The notes: generated by a model from the letters alone, not told the origin. DNA of 64,000 nucleotides from Acestrorhynchus altus (GCA_034509495.1 CM067507.1:31051279-31115278), one strand, 5' to 3'. Counted from the first letter of the stretch, positions 12,734-24,860 are shown. Translations and numbers: made by a program.

Positions 12734-13009
12734 GGGAAAATTAGAGCAGGAAGTAATGAGATAACCATCACTGCATGAGCCACATCCTGGCTACTTCTAA
12801 ACACAGTAGAATAATGCTGGAATACATCCGGCTCCAAAGAGCAAACCAGCAATCAAAGAAATACAGGAGAGCGTCACATTTCTGTCACATCCCTCTATCC
12901 CAGTTTCATTCTTTCTCCCAGGAGAAACAGGAATAAATAAACAGTTATTTGACATATAAATATTAGATTAGTTCCATATAAGTACTCAAACTCCTAGAAA
13001 CCACCAGCA

Positions 13010-13010
<1 letters not shown>

Positions 13011-13055
<45 letters not shown>
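13011..13055. repeat. (CA)n microsatellite
   Basis: 45 bases of CA. Confidence 0.95.
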
Positions 13056-13058
<3 letters not shown>

Positions 13059-13355
13059 GCTAAAATCTAATTAATCTGATTTATTACTTATTCCAGATGC
13101 AGTCAGTCAGCCAAGATGTTTATTATATTATGCTTATTGAATTTACAACTGGAAACACTAGGCTATCATTGTTGAAAATGCTGTGCAAGACAGTCACCAA
13201 TTTCAAACACCAACCGACCACTTCATTCAATCCACCTGCTCGTTTCTACACTGTCCATTTTAGTAAACACCTCTTACCACGCGGGGACACTTTGTAGTTC
13301 TGTAATTGGGGATTGTAGTCCATCTGTTTGCCTGTATTATTAGGATATCACTGAG
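13056..13355. other. intronic sequence, nothing recognised
   Basis: No supported feature. Confidence 0.45.
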
Positions 13356-13725
13356 AACGGTGGGTCATTCTCAGCACTGCAGTGACACTGACACGGTGGT
13401 GGTATGTTAGTGTGCGTTGCACTAGTATGAGTGGATCAGAAATAGTAGTGCTGCTTGAGTGTTTAACCACCAACCAGAAACATCCAGCCAACAGCATCCT
13501 GTGAGCACTGACGAAGGACTAGAGGATGACCAAGACAAACTGTGCAGAAACCGATGAGCTTCTGTCTCTGACTTTACATCTACAAGGTGGAGAGATTAGG
13601 TAGGAGTGCACAACACACACACCACCACCATCAAGTCAGTGTGACTGCAGTGCTGAGAATGACCCGCTGGCCATGTAGTACCTGCTCTGTGGTGGTCCTA
13701 TGGGGTCCTGATCATTGGCTGAGAG
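13356..13725. mobile_element. fold-back DNA element, near-complete copy
   Basis: The left arm begins GGTGGGTCATTCTCAGCACT and continues GCAGTGACACTGACACGG; the right arm at 13,628-13,676 is its inverted match (AAGTCAGTGTGACTGCAGTG, then CTGAGAATGACCC). The right side continues through CTCTGTGGTGGTCC and ATGGGGTCCTGAT, which pairs with the outer left end present in the copy at 15,488. The middle includes GACGAAGGACTAGAGGATGA. I know this family as frequent in otophysan fish. It ends about 195 bases from the pard3 exon. Confidence 0.7.
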
Positions 13726-13919
13726 ATAATCTGGGACATGTATTCACAGAGGCGGTGACAGTTTCAACATTAGTTGTAAACTAAAGAAGCCAAATCCAGA
13801 CACCAAACATATCTTGTTTACAGCTGGGTTAAGAGATAATTCACAAATCGTGCTTTTTCTGTCTATTCCTTTAATTGCAAGTTTAAGAAAACCACGCTGG
13901 TCAAGAAACAAAAGCTCAC

Positions 13920-14021
13920 CCTGTCTTTATCATCAGCTACGTCACACAATACGTCATCCAAGTCCAGGATTCCTCCATCACCATGCTCCAGCCGGTGAAC
14001 CTGGACCCAGTAGCCAGCATC
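13920..14021 (-). CDS. pard3: pard3 internal coding exon (Par-3 N-terminal domain segment)
   Basis: Minus-strand exon of exactly 34 codons in phase 0. The intron ends TTCATAG just above 14,021 and the exon is followed by a GTGAGC donor at 13,919-13,914. The translation starts DAG, continues YWVQVHRLEHGDGGILDLDD and ends LCDVADDKDR. This is the second half of the Par-3 N-terminal oligomerisation (CR1/PB1-like) domain; in vertebrate PARD3 the matching exon is also 34 residues and differs at only a few conservative positions. The LEHGDGGILDLDD wording fits PARD3 rather than PARD3B. Par-3 is a cortical PDZ scaffold that assembles with Par-6 and aPKC at tight junctions and the apical cortex; this domain drives its self-association. 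Teleosts often keep two PARD3 copies, and I cannot tell which this is. The flanking exons (the start-methionine exon and the large following exon) are absent, so both introns exceed the window. There is no frameshift or stop. Confidence 0.95.
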
Positions 14022-14025
14022 CTAT

Positions 14026-14031
14026 GAAGAG

Positions 14032-14076
<45 letters not shown>
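14026..14076 (-). promoter_or_regulatory. pard3: (CT)n microsatellite forming the polypyrimidine tract of the pard3 exon
   Basis: The plus strand shows a 51-base purine run broken only by one C at 14,034, with a pure (GA)21 at 14,035-14,076. Read on the gene's strand it is (CT)21 followed by CGCTCTCTTCATAG and the exon. It therefore occupies exactly the place where U2AF binds before the 3' splice site. The position is seen directly; the splicing role is inferred. Confidence 0.8.
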
Positions 14077-14079
<3 letters not shown>

Positions 14080-14454
14080 ACATGGACAGTGTGAGAATCT
14101 GAGACACTTTGACAAGAACCAAATTGTGATGGATGATTAGACTGGGTCAATACATCTCCAAAATATCAGCAGCTCTTGTTGGGTATTTCCAGTATGCAGT
14201 GGTCAGTTTCAGTAGGAAAGTGGTCATAGGAAGAAAAACCAGTGAACCGGTGAGTCAGAGGCACCCAAAGCTTACTGGTCAAGTCGACCTCCCAATTTAC
14301 AGAACTCGGCAGGCAGTTACGTGCTGTTTTCTAGGCTTCATAACTGAAGCTCCAGACTTGATACATCATGAACCATAACACTCGTCATTGTGTTATGAAT
14401 AATCACTCGTTTCCAAATGAATCAACATGAGCTTCCAGTGCATGTTTTCCTGCT
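14077..14454. other. intronic sequence, nothing recognised
   Basis: No supported feature besides the splice-site tract at its left. Confidence 0.45.
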
Positions 14455-14770
14455 CGGTCCATGTCTACATACTCAACCTGCACACAGACTCTGACTGATC
14501 AGCGAGAATGTGAGGGAGCGATGATGTCACTGAAAACAAGGAGAGGGACTGTTTGCCCTCTTTATTTGCTCACAAAAAAATTTCAGAATAAAAGTCCCGA
14601 GAAGGGATAATAATGATACATACATAAATAATAAAGTAATAAAAGACATTCAGGATGTATTTTTGTAAATATCCTTGGTATTAAATCATTATAAATAATT
14701 AATCAAACTATTAAAAGTATTTTCAGCTCAAAAATGCATTTCCATCAGGATTTCTAAGATGTAAAGTGTT
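14455..14770 (+). repeat. dispersed repeat, copy B
   Basis: Second copy of the family at 2,495-2,835: TCCATGTCTACATACTCAAC, CTGACTGATCAG and AATAAAAGTCCCGAGAAGGG in the same order and spacing. Copy B is more AT-expanded. Confidence 0.6.
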
Positions 14771-15487
14771 TATTTGTCATAAGCAAAAAAAAAACAGGTA
14801 CAAGTACATTTTTGGTCGCAATCAAACATGATCACACACAACTATCTACAATCGAATGGATCTGCTGATAATTATTTGGCAATAATAATAAATTTTTTTC
14901 TATTTTTTTCATCAATAAAATCACATCAAACTATGAAAACATCTCATGAAGGTATATTTGACCTTGATCTCATACAAATGTATGTTCTGTTTTTTGGTTT
15001 GGAAAAATGAGTGGAATAATGAAAATCCCACACATTTTAGACCCAAGTCACCGCAAACCTTTTCCACTGTAAAATTAGAGACAACAGAACAGTAATGACT
15101 CCTGACACCCAAGGGTGGACACACTAAAACCCATAAACTCCCGTCCTAAACAGTGGCCTGAGGTAAGGCCCGGCAGGGCTGATGCAGGTTATCTCTAATC
15201 ATTAGTGAGAATAACACACAGAGCTGTGCTGTAAACTCTCCTTCTCACGTTCGGGGTTAGACGAGCTGTCACACTAGATCAAATATCATGAGAACGTTGG
15301 AGTGTACAGATGCTTCTGACAGGAGTGTGAGAACACCGCTGTGTGTTTCTGCTTGTCAGAAGGGAGTGTGATATGATGATAACCCTAGAGCATGAGTTCG
15401 CACAGCCTGAACATGGTGCGGAAAGAACACAGAGAACACGCCCCAAGTGCAAAGTTGGTTCTTTTAAGTGGACAAAATCTAATCTTC
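14771..15487. other. intronic sequence, nothing recognised
   Basis: AT-rich with short frames. No supported feature. Confidence 0.45.
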
Positions 15488-15725
15488 AAGGGTCAGGACC
15501 CCACAGGACCACCACAGAGCAGCTATTATGTGGGTGGTGGGTCGTTCTCAGCACTGCAGTGACACTGACATGATGGTGGTGTGTTGTGTGTGTTGCACTG
15601 ATACAAATGGATCAGACACAGCAGTGCTGTTGGAGTGTTTACATACTCACTCACCGTGCACTCTATTAGATCCCCCTTCCTAGTTGGTTCACCTTTTAGA
15701 TGGACCGTTAGAGACCACTGCAAAG
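15488..15725. mobile_element. fold-back DNA element, half copy
   Basis: GGGTCAGGACCCCACAGGAC, CACCACAGAGCAGC, then GGTGGGTCGTTCTCAGCACT, GCAGTGACACTGACATG, and TGGATCAGACACAGCAGTGC. It is the left half of the element at 13,356; the right arm is replaced by unrelated sequence. The two copies flank the pard3 exon. Confidence 0.7.
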
Positions 15726-16071
15726 TCCGTAAGTCTGCTGGTGTACAGTTCGTGCTGTTTATCCTCTATGTTTGCTGCATATTTCTGGTTGGTGGACTAT
15801 TATTATTATTCAGGACTAATTTCAGTCCTGCAGTGACACAGAGGGGTTCACTTAATGTTTACTTATGTGTAGTTCTTCTCATCTCTGGAGTGCTCAAACA
15901 CACACACACAAATCAGTGACACTTTCCCAAGAGACAGACATACTGGCAGACACACTTTTCCCCCAAAGGAAATGAAGGACTGGCTGTTCTGGCTCAAACC
16001 CAGTAAGCTGCCGCAGCAATACACAGACATTAGGCTAATCTGAGCTGAACTGCTGGAATCTGGTAGTTGGA

Positions 16072-16074
<3 letters not shown>
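15726..16074. other. intronic sequence, nothing recognised
   Basis: A short CA run at 15,897-15,911. No supported gene. Confidence 0.45.

Positions 16075-16135
<61 letters not shown>
16075..16135. repeat. (AC)n microsatellite
   Basis: 61 bases of AC. Confidence 0.97.
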
Positions 16136-16136
<1 letters not shown>

Positions 16137-16464
16137 CCCTCATTCAGCCTGGCACAGCCTCAGACACACAGAAAGAAGAGGAGAAGGATGAAAATGGGCA
16201 GAACCTGCCCAACACTAATGGAATGTTAGTCTGTTCTTGCATTAGGCCCTCCTACTGGCCAGTGTTACCAGTTTTAACCAGATTTTGCCCTTTTCTCTCG
16301 TTCCCTTCATGATGCACAAGAGAGCTTTCCCAACACGTCTATTGTCCCAGTACTGGCTGTCAGTGATGGTTACTTTACATCAGTTACATGGTCTCCAGTG
16401 AATGTTGAGCTGTACTTAAGTATTTTCAAATTATAATATTTTTATATTATAATATTCAAATACA

Positions 16465-16605
16465 ATTAGCAAGCCTTGTGACTAGAAGGTTGTCGGTTCG
16501 ACCCCTGAACTGGCAGGATACGACTGAAGTGCCGTTGAGCAAGGCAATTTAACCCCAGTACTCTCCGCCTGAAATGTGGAGGACAAATTCTATGTGCACA
16601 TTTAC
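16465..16605 (+). repeat. SINE-like dispersed repeat
   Basis: GCCTTGTGACTAGAAGGTTG then TCGGTTCGACCCCTGAACTG, then GACTGAAGTGCCGTTGAGCA and AGGCAATTTAACCCC. GGTTCGACCCC resembles a pol III B box. Copies in the opposite orientation lie at 42,700-42,985 and 44,285-44,500. Confidence 0.6.
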
Positions 16606-18963
16606 ATTTTACGGTTCACATTTCAATCTGACCACAGCCTAAAAAGGTTCAGTTCAGAACTTCCTGCAAAATTCAGTGAATGTTCTGTCGCTGCCCACTA
16701 GCTCTCAGGAACAGGTCTTGTTGCTGTAAAAGGGAGAAAAACAGAAGCGTCTTGACCTACAGGAGGCATTCCTGCTCATGCACAGGTGGGAAAGGAGGAG
16801 AGGGGCCATAGAGAAGGCAGAGAAACAGCTGAAAAGGAAAAGTTCACACCATCAAATACTTTCTTTTGGTCTGGAAGTCAGTGTTATCTTGGGGATGCCG
16901 GGTGTAGTGGTTGTGGAGGTGTTGAATTCAAATATGAGCAGTCGTTTTCTATGATCAAGCACATTTTCCTTTAATGTCAGTGTTGCAGATAAAATGTCAC
17001 CAGTTGTTTCTATTTATTCATTCATTAATTCATTCATTTATTATTTATTTATCTATTTATTTTTTACTTCTTCTGGCCTGGCAGAAATGGAATGGAGGAA
17101 GTAAAGACTTTTAAACCTCTAATCTGATGTCACTCTTCAGAGTCCATCACTCAGCTCAATACAGTGAGCGTCACAAGACATCAGAGCTTGAAAGAACATC
17201 TCTGGGAACAGTTCGAAAAAAGCCAAGTTCTTCATTTTGATCGACCAACGCCCTGCATGATGACACATTATTGAGTTTGCCTGCAGTTGCTAATGAAAGG
17301 TATCACCAATAGATCAATTGTGCTGAAAGACGAGGTATCGGCCCCCAAAACAATGATCAGTCCAACTCTAGAATTTAGAGAACATTGCAGAACCATATCC
17401 TCATCCTCCTACCACATCCCTACCTGACCACCTCCGATTATCTTCTAATGAATCAACAGTCCATCTTTCACTGTGTCTTTCTCGCCCATCATCTTCAGAC
17501 TGGCCTCAACCACTGCTAGGAAAGCTGACCGGCAGGTCCAAAGCAAATGAAGCAGCAACTGAGAAAACCGAAAAGAACACTTTGGTCCCTGGAACAGAAC
17601 AACTCATGAACCCTGGTAGCTGAAAGAGATACATATTACTGCTTCAGATTATATTAGCCATGAACAACTGGTTATAAAATAATTATGAATTAATGAAATA
17701 ATAAGAATATATGGGGAAAGGAACACAGATTTTCTCATGAGGTCTTTGAAGTGCAGTGTCGATGAGTTCATGCAACTTTGCCAAGTGTATCTGGAAGACA
17801 TTTTCTGGCCACAAACCCACAACGAGGATCAGCAAATATGGGAACAAATTCTGCAGCAGAGCTACATGCGCCACTGAGCATCGTACTCCTCCAGTAATAA
17901 AATGGAAGAGGTTTAGATCTACAGCTCCTGTGCCCTCTTAATGTCCACGATCAGAGGGCTTAATCATTCATCAGCCGGCAATCTGAAATTAAATACTTCT
18001 TAAAGAAGTATTTACAGCGTAATCTACAGGATATGGAAACAAATCTATTTCTAATGCTGGACTAACACTGAGATAATCTAACAATGGAAACAAATTAATC
18101 CGCTCACTTTTCAGCTCATTCAGGCTGTAAGGACCATTTAAGCTGCAAAAACAACACAATTAATTCTGAATTCATCCAGGAGAATTAAAGAATTTGTTCA
18201 TGGGCATTTATCCTGACATCCATGAGGATTTCAGCTCATCAGCATTTATTATGTTTCAGTCAGGGCCGCCTCAGCATGTTTGTATGCTGGTTTGATGTCC
18301 AATTGAAGGTTCCTGCTGATTCTCCAGGACAAAATTATATATCTGGCTATTTTGGGTCATAATATCGTGATACTTTGACAAGATACATTTTGACGTGTCA
18401 CAATATTTAATCACGCTATGTATTAAAATACCAGTTCAACCTTACTTCTATACTATTTGGTTAAACATAAATCTAAAACATGACCCGCTCTCCCATGCTT
18501 AACAGCTCTTGACACAAAGCTGCACCTTTCTCCCCTCAGAACATACCTTCACTCCTACCGCGCTAAGAGTTGCCTTCACCACCCTAAAAGCACACACTGT
18601 TTCTGAAATTCATCAGGTTCATTTAAACAATATTCGATGCTGGAATTTTTGATGAAGATGCAGAAAATGTTCTTCAAATGATTTTTCCATTACAGTAGAA
18701 CAGCACCACCCCAATTTCCCTGAAGGTCTTTTTTGCAATCATCTGACTCGACTTCCTAACAAGCACCCCACTGCCCTCTTGGTTTTCCAGAATCAGATCT
18801 CTACGCTTTACTTTTTCAGTGTAACTGTTAAGGCTTAAATGCTTCAAACGTCAAACAGAAGCTTTTAATTTGTACATTTTAAACACGAACGACAGCAGAG
18901 CTACATGAGGATGGGAGAAAGCAGTGAGTAAATCCAGCACTCATGCTTTAGCAATGCTAATGT

Positions 18964-18965
<2 letters not shown>
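16606..18965. other. intronic sequence, nothing recognised
   Basis: Contains ATTTATTC-rich sequence at 17,015-17,065 and a TAATATCGTGATA patch near 18,360 of the kind found in old DNA elements. No supported gene. Confidence 0.4.

Positions 18966-19040
<75 letters not shown>
18966..19040. repeat. (AC)n microsatellite
   Basis: 75 bases of AC. Confidence 0.97.
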
Positions 19041-19042
<2 letters not shown>

Positions 19043-20050
19043 TGTGTTAAAGGACACAGTGGCTTGGTCTTCAACAAAGGAGACGTGTCTTGTACACTCA
19101 AGGTGAGTGAACAAGCCACTGCTGACAAATGGTGATAGCATTCCGGGATGTTGCAAGACCAGAGCACAAGGCCTCTTTTGTGAAAGCCCCATTTATTTCT
19201 CCACAGAGCATAACGGCACAGTCAGGTCAAAGTATAAATGTAGAATCTCAGACAAAGCGCGAGAGAGGCTGCAGAGCTTGTTTAAATATTCTCTTATTCA
19301 CACATTACACCATCTCCACTCCTACAGGTCAAATCTGGAGGTCCTACGGAAATCCTGCTTTCTCTTTATCAATCGCTGCTTGTGGCCCACCGAGCAGTGC
19401 CTTGTCTCAATCCACACACAATAATGGCACCTTTGTTGCTTTAATACACACTTGGTCACGTCCAAGGCCGTTCACCACATTTGAAACCAACGTGGAAAAC
19501 CAGCAAACTGCCTGCTCATCCTTCAAACCACTGCTTTGAAACAACAGGAGTAAGGTTACAAGACATGAAACCTGCTATGATCCCACCATCGATCACTTGT
19601 GGGAAGATAAAGGCAAAAGCTCAAAGGAAGAGCGGCAGCATGTCCTTCGTAACTAGAACAGCTCTTTATTCGTTTCAGGACTGTGGCTGCACTAACTGCA
19701 GTAAGGGCTTGTATATATGAACATGTAAATCGTTCTGCCAGGCAGCACACTTACGTCACCCTCCTAAAGGAGCTCCAAAAAAACACAACAGTCCTATAGT
19801 GGAGTCTGCATAAGGACTCACATACATACAGTACGATGCAATCGGTTTAGGCACCTTAAAACTTTAGGAAAATTAAAAGTGAAAATGTAAAACATTCAAG
19901 GCGTCATTTTCTCTCACCTGGAAATATGGATGTATATGAAGCCTTTTGTCAGGTTTTATGACTTTTGTTGCCTCAGGGCAACATTGTGCAATAACAGGCA
20001 CTTTCCAAGGATGTCTCTGCTGACAGCATGCTTAGAACATGCATTGTATT
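19041..20050. other. intronic sequence, possible conserved non-coding island at about 19,170-19,560
   Basis: The 19,129-19,539 part is open for 136 codons on the plus strand, but the translation has no recognisable domain and lacks exon borders. The balanced composition, and an A/T-rich block within GC-moderate sequence, would suit a conserved non-coding element; this is a guess. Confidence 0.3.
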
Positions 20051-20053
20051 ATA

Positions 20054-20492
20054 TAGATGCAGATGCACACACAGCTTGTCTAGTCCCTGTAGAGAACTAT
20101 CAACAACAAAATCTGGTGCAGATAAGCATGAATTTATAAGCACTATGCCTAATGCATGGCGTGGGCTAGAGGGGTAATAAAGCCCCCCAGCATTGAGCTG
20201 TGGAGCAGTGGAACTGTGTTCTGTGAAATGACGGAGCACCACCTAATCATTCTGGCATGTGTCGGTTGGGGAGTTGAGGGTGAGGTAGGAAGGCGAAAAA
20301 TCCAACACGTTGACCTCACTAGCTGTAGTCATTGAATGCACTCAAATCCTCACAGCAATGCTGCGAAATCTAGTACAGAGCATAACCTGGATAGTAGAGA
20401 CAGTTACTCCAACCAAAGCAGAATAAACTCTCTTTAATTTCAGAAGGAACAATAAATGAGTAGGTGTCCCATTACTTTTGCCCATACAGTCC
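20054..20492 (+). mobile_element. non-autonomous Tc1-like element (CACTATATGTCC family)
   Basis: Plus-orientation copy: GATGCACACACAGCTTGTCT, AGCCCCCCAGCATTGAGCTG and GTGGAGCAGTGGAACTG, ending TAGGTGTCCCATTACTTTTG then CCCATA. The 5' terminus is missing. The ends belong to a Tc1 family whose termini read CACTATATGTCCAAA and which I know from many teleosts. Confidence 0.65.
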
Positions 20493-21882
20493 TATGTAAA
20501 TGTTAAGTGTTTTTCCTCTCCCTTGACTTTCGAAAAAGTTGTTTTGTCATTTTCTTATGATATGATTTTGTAACATTAATGACGTCCAATCAGGTGAGTG
20601 GGTGACGGACCTGAACACACACCATGGGTTGGGAGAGTCCAGGAGATACCTGGAACCTTCTCACAAGCTCTCAACTACGTTCTTCACATTTGCTTCATAT
20701 TTACTCATCTTACATATTTAAATTTACACTTATTCTACAATTCTACAATTCTACACAGTCCTCCCCATACACGCAAAGATGTGCATTTGTATGCATTTAT
20801 CAAGAATAAAGGTCACAGAACTTCATAAAACACTTTTTTGACCCCCACCAAAATAAAATGACTCAACTCTTTAGACTTTTAACTGCGTCACCTTGAACAC
20901 ATACCACCCATATGACCGCGTTAGAGAGGAGAGCCTCTGTGATGCTGGGAAAAATCATGAAAAGTAAGTAAAACGTGGTTGCTTATGATTTCTGATTTAT
21001 GCTGACTTTCAGCTTGGTCTAATTCCAACCCTTAACATCTAACTCTACTCCTTAATGCTGCTGTCAGAAGTTAACAAGTGGTTTCGATGCTTGTAGTGAG
21101 GAATTACCTTAAAGTGGAAAATGAAAACCATGTGTACCACAACAGTCACTCGTAATGTCTGCAATACCAGACATTCAACCGTAGCTGTGTTCAGTACAAC
21201 ATGAGTCTGCGCACATTCAGAGTCAAGAGAAAAGAGCCGGCATCACAGTCTGCACACACTGAAAGTCCATTTACTGTAGCAAATCTTAGCATATCTGCTT
21301 TCGTTTTACATATTTACACATTTAATGTACTTAAAGGTGCCAAAGAAGGCATTTACTATGTGAAGTCTTTGAGAGTTCAGATGTCCAGGTACTTCGCTGA
21401 AGAATTAAATGCTGATTTTCCTTTTACAGAAGTAGAAAAGTAAGCTTTGCTTTTATTGATCTGAGACTCCATATACTAGACCTGGAACATGTGATCGGGA
21501 AAATCTCTGATTGTATGGTCTGTTCCTGCCTTTAAGGGACTTGAACTGAAAAAAAAAACTAAAATAAAATAAACTGAAATATAGTTTGCAGTTATAAAAT
21601 ATGTTTATTATATTCAAGTGTTTTGTATTGTGTTTGGAAAAGTAGGTGGAGCTTCTATGTGGAAACATGCCAGCACAAATCTTGGGGTGCAGATCAGAAC
21701 TCACACTGCTCATATCACCTGGCAGGCTTGAAAGGATTCTCTGAGACCCGCATCTCTCCTCCAACCGGAGCTTCACCCAGTTGGCCAGATTTTAGCCTTT
21801 TTGATCATTTTTAATTCCTCAGTTATTCGTTGCATTTAGACTTTTGTTCGTGGGGTGGGTGTACGCAAATCAGCACTTTTGA
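20493..21882. other. intronic sequence, nothing recognised
   Basis: No supported feature. Confidence 0.4.
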
Positions 21883-22167
21883 CTAAGGCTTGTTTTTCTG
21901 TCTTCCTTCCATTTCACTTTTGAAAGAGGATCCAACCAGGCAATATAAATTCCGTTTCCCAATCTTTAAAGTGCGATGCATGACTGCTGTATGCAAACAT
22001 GCATCATACAGGAACCGAGTAGAAGCAGCTTGACATCTACTTGCTTTAAACAAATATGAAAAGTCTCCGGTTCGACTAGATTCATCACCCTCCTTTGGAA
22101 GAGATAAGCATCTTGAACACCAAGCATCCACACCTTCCTGACCTGCAACTCTGAGGTGTCTGAGGTC
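21883..22167 (-). other. terminal-exon-like open segment, unidentified
   Basis: On the minus strand a good 3' splice site (TTCTTTATTGTTCTTTGCAG) precedes 94 open codons, starting DLRHLRVAGQEGVDAW, with FLYDACLHTAV in the middle, and ending in a stop at 21,883. I recognise no domain. It could be a last exon of a nested or alternative transcript, a degraded retrogene, or chance. No close polyadenylation signal was found. Confidence 0.2.
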
Positions 22168-24860
22168 CTGCAAAGAACAATAAAGAATGCAGACCTTCAC
22201 CTGCTCATCTCAGTTGAGACGCTGCTGACAGAGTAAAGCCACAGACAGTTAGGGAGACAAAGAGAAGGTCGGACAGAGAGAAGAGACAAATGAGAGAACT
22301 GAGTGCCATTGGCATGATCATCTAAAAATACCTTTGGTTTCACGTGATGTATGAGATTCAGGGTCTAAACGCATCACCTTCAGTGCAGTGGTAGAAAAAC
22401 GATTATGTCAACAGATACAAACAGACCCAACCTTGTCAAAGAGAAGCTCACACAGAAAGGTACAACCTGAGTCCCAACGATGACAGAGTAGAATGGATTT
22501 CAACTTTTAATAAATGTAAAACCATTTAAGGCAATGATTTTTTGAGATTTTCTACTTTGACATTAATATCAGAATTATGAGGTTTAATGTAGCTAATTTA
22601 TATGTAAATAAAACAGCTGTACTGTTCATCACTTACTCATCACTGAGTAAACATCCACGGTTCAGGCTAGAAAAAGTAAGTTAATCTCTATTAAAGATGT
22701 TAAACTATTATAAATATATACAGTTTTGTGCAAAAGGGCACCTAAACACATTATTTTATAATATTGATCTCAGTCATATATATCTTTCTGATTGCTTGTG
22801 AAAATACGAGATCACAAATAGCAGCTCACATTAAAACAGATGCAATCATACATAAATGATGTATAAAATGTAATAAGAATCTCTCTTTAGGATAAAAATA
22901 CTCAAAAGGTTGTGAACTAGTTTGAAGAAAGCTCACCTGATTTATCATCATTAAGCAATAATTTGCAGTTGTATGATATAGTTTGATTGATAATGTATTC
23001 AAAATAGAACTCCTTATTACTCCTATAATTAAGGCTCCCTTGAGGAGAGTTTTGGAGCTGTTTGAATGAACACAGTAATGGAAAATGTTTGTATTTATTT
23101 CCTCAGTAAAACATTAATATTAATAATTAATACACACTTGCAGTATTTGTGGCAGGTGTAAAAATTACAATGAAAAACTTTTTAAGTTTATTATTTAAAG
23201 GTTATTTATTATTTAAGGGTTAAAAATGCATTAATGAATGATATTTTTGATTTAAAGTAAACATTTCAGTTTAGTAATATTTATTTTAGGATATATGGAG
23301 TTCCAAGTTCACAGTTTTTGTTAAGAAATTTCTCCTGGTTCATGGTTTGACACAGAAGCAAGCAACTCCAGGGTCATTGGTCCTGCTCTAAAAACAAAAG
23401 TTCAACAGCGTTACAAACACAGCACTGTTTTATCACAGTTACAAAGTTGTTTTTTGTTGATAATTTTTTTACTGTACATTTTGCGTTGTAAGTCTCCATT
23501 ATCATTAATGACCCTGGTGTGAACTTTGTTCAATCTCGTGCTAAACTCGTAGAGGGTTCTCATTTTTTAAGGAGGGTAAACATAAGTGTTCTTTGTGGTA
23601 GCCAGTTAGGACCAAGTTTTGACAACACCACTGTGTACAAAACATGCTAATTTGAGATCAAAAGTATTTAAGAAGGCGTTGATGGAGCCACGTTTCCTGC
23701 GGCCCAGTGTTCATTAACAGGTCTGCTAGTAAAGACATGTCCCTGCAGACTAATGACACTGGGAGAATAGCCTAACTGGTTGGTTCGGCCTTACTCACCC
23801 CGGCTTCACCGTCGGATGTAGACAGACACACAGGAAGGGCATGGGGTCTGCTGAGATTCAAACCTATTTTGTTCCACACAGCATTTGGAGGAAGGTTTGG
23901 GAAGGGGGCCAAGCACCCACAGTCTCCTGAGGCACAGCAGGCATGCTGAAACTCGCCTTATTTAGAGTAAGAGGCTCTTCCTGCACTGCTTCTGGCAATA
24001 CTGCCTCAGATGGCCTCTTATCTGAACAACAGAACCAAGATCAGGGTGATTCAGTGGATCAAAAGAGCTGCATTCACCCTCCGAGACCCTGGTATAAAGG
24101 TGGGAAATGTAATTATAACTGTTATTGCAATCAGTTCTATTAATAATCAATAACAGCAAAGTTCCCTGTAGAAAGATTGTGGCAACCAAGCAAAAATAAC
24201 TAACCTAGAAACAAACTTCTAGGATCATATATGCATTTGAAGTGTAGGTGGAGCTATAGAGCTGCCGAGACAAAAATACCCTGAAATGCAATGTCAGATC
24301 AAAGCATGTCCTACCAACAGTGCACCTGTGAAGTTTCATGAGTTTTTGATTGATGCAAGCCACCCAATACCCAGCGAGCAAGTTAAAAGGTTGTGAGTTC
24401 AAACCAAAATAACTCAAAAAAGGGTGATCACTGACCACTGTGATGAGCTGAATGACCATACCCAAGTCATTACATATAATAATAACAATAACAATAATAA
24501 TAACCATATCGCCCACCCCACTCTGATATAAAAACACGGAATTTGTCCGAAAGCAGATGGATCGTAGCAGGAAAATAATAGGAAAAAGTTCCATGGAGAA
24601 CACAGCATCAAAAAAAAAGCTAAATATGATAAACAATCAACTGATAAACAATGGCTTCAGCGAGGCCCGCTCTCCACATATGCTCTGCAGGATTTACACG
24701 AAGGTCACCCTCAAAACGTTTAAATAAAGGTTGACAGTTTGGTTTATTGATTTTATTAAATCAAAACCACACATCCGTCTAAATCACCTCCCCGAGAGAC
24801 ATCACACATGCTCTGCTTACATAAGCTGACTTTCAAAGTAAATAAGGGTTTATTGACATA
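22168..24860. other. intronic sequence, nothing firm
   Basis: AT-rich; (AAT/AAC) run at 24,478-24,503. A stretch at 23,760-23,900 and one at 24,230-24,420 have repeat-like wording, but I could not place ends or a class. Confidence 0.4.

Larger units (their letters stand above)
1..13919 (-). other. pard3: pard3 intron downstream of the exon (partial)
   Basis: Inferred from the exon donor at 13,919. The next conserved PARD3 exon, which begins LVAVFDEQ in vertebrates and is several hundred bases long, is not visible on the minus strand, so the intron continues past the left edge. The contents are listed in separate entries. Confidence 0.85.

Noticed and set aside
13937..14122. Minus-strand frame MVLVKVSQ... 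across the (CT)n tract and exon
   Set aside because: Wrong frame relative to the Par-3 reading; it overlaps the true exon by chance.
19129..19539. 136-codon plus-strand frame
   Set aside because: Composition not codon-like, no domain, no splice sites; kept only as a possible conserved non-coding region.
24205..24636. 143-codon minus-strand frame with hydrophobic stretches
   Set aside because: Low-complexity runs (from an AAT/AAC repeat) and no splice borders, domain or neighbouring exons.
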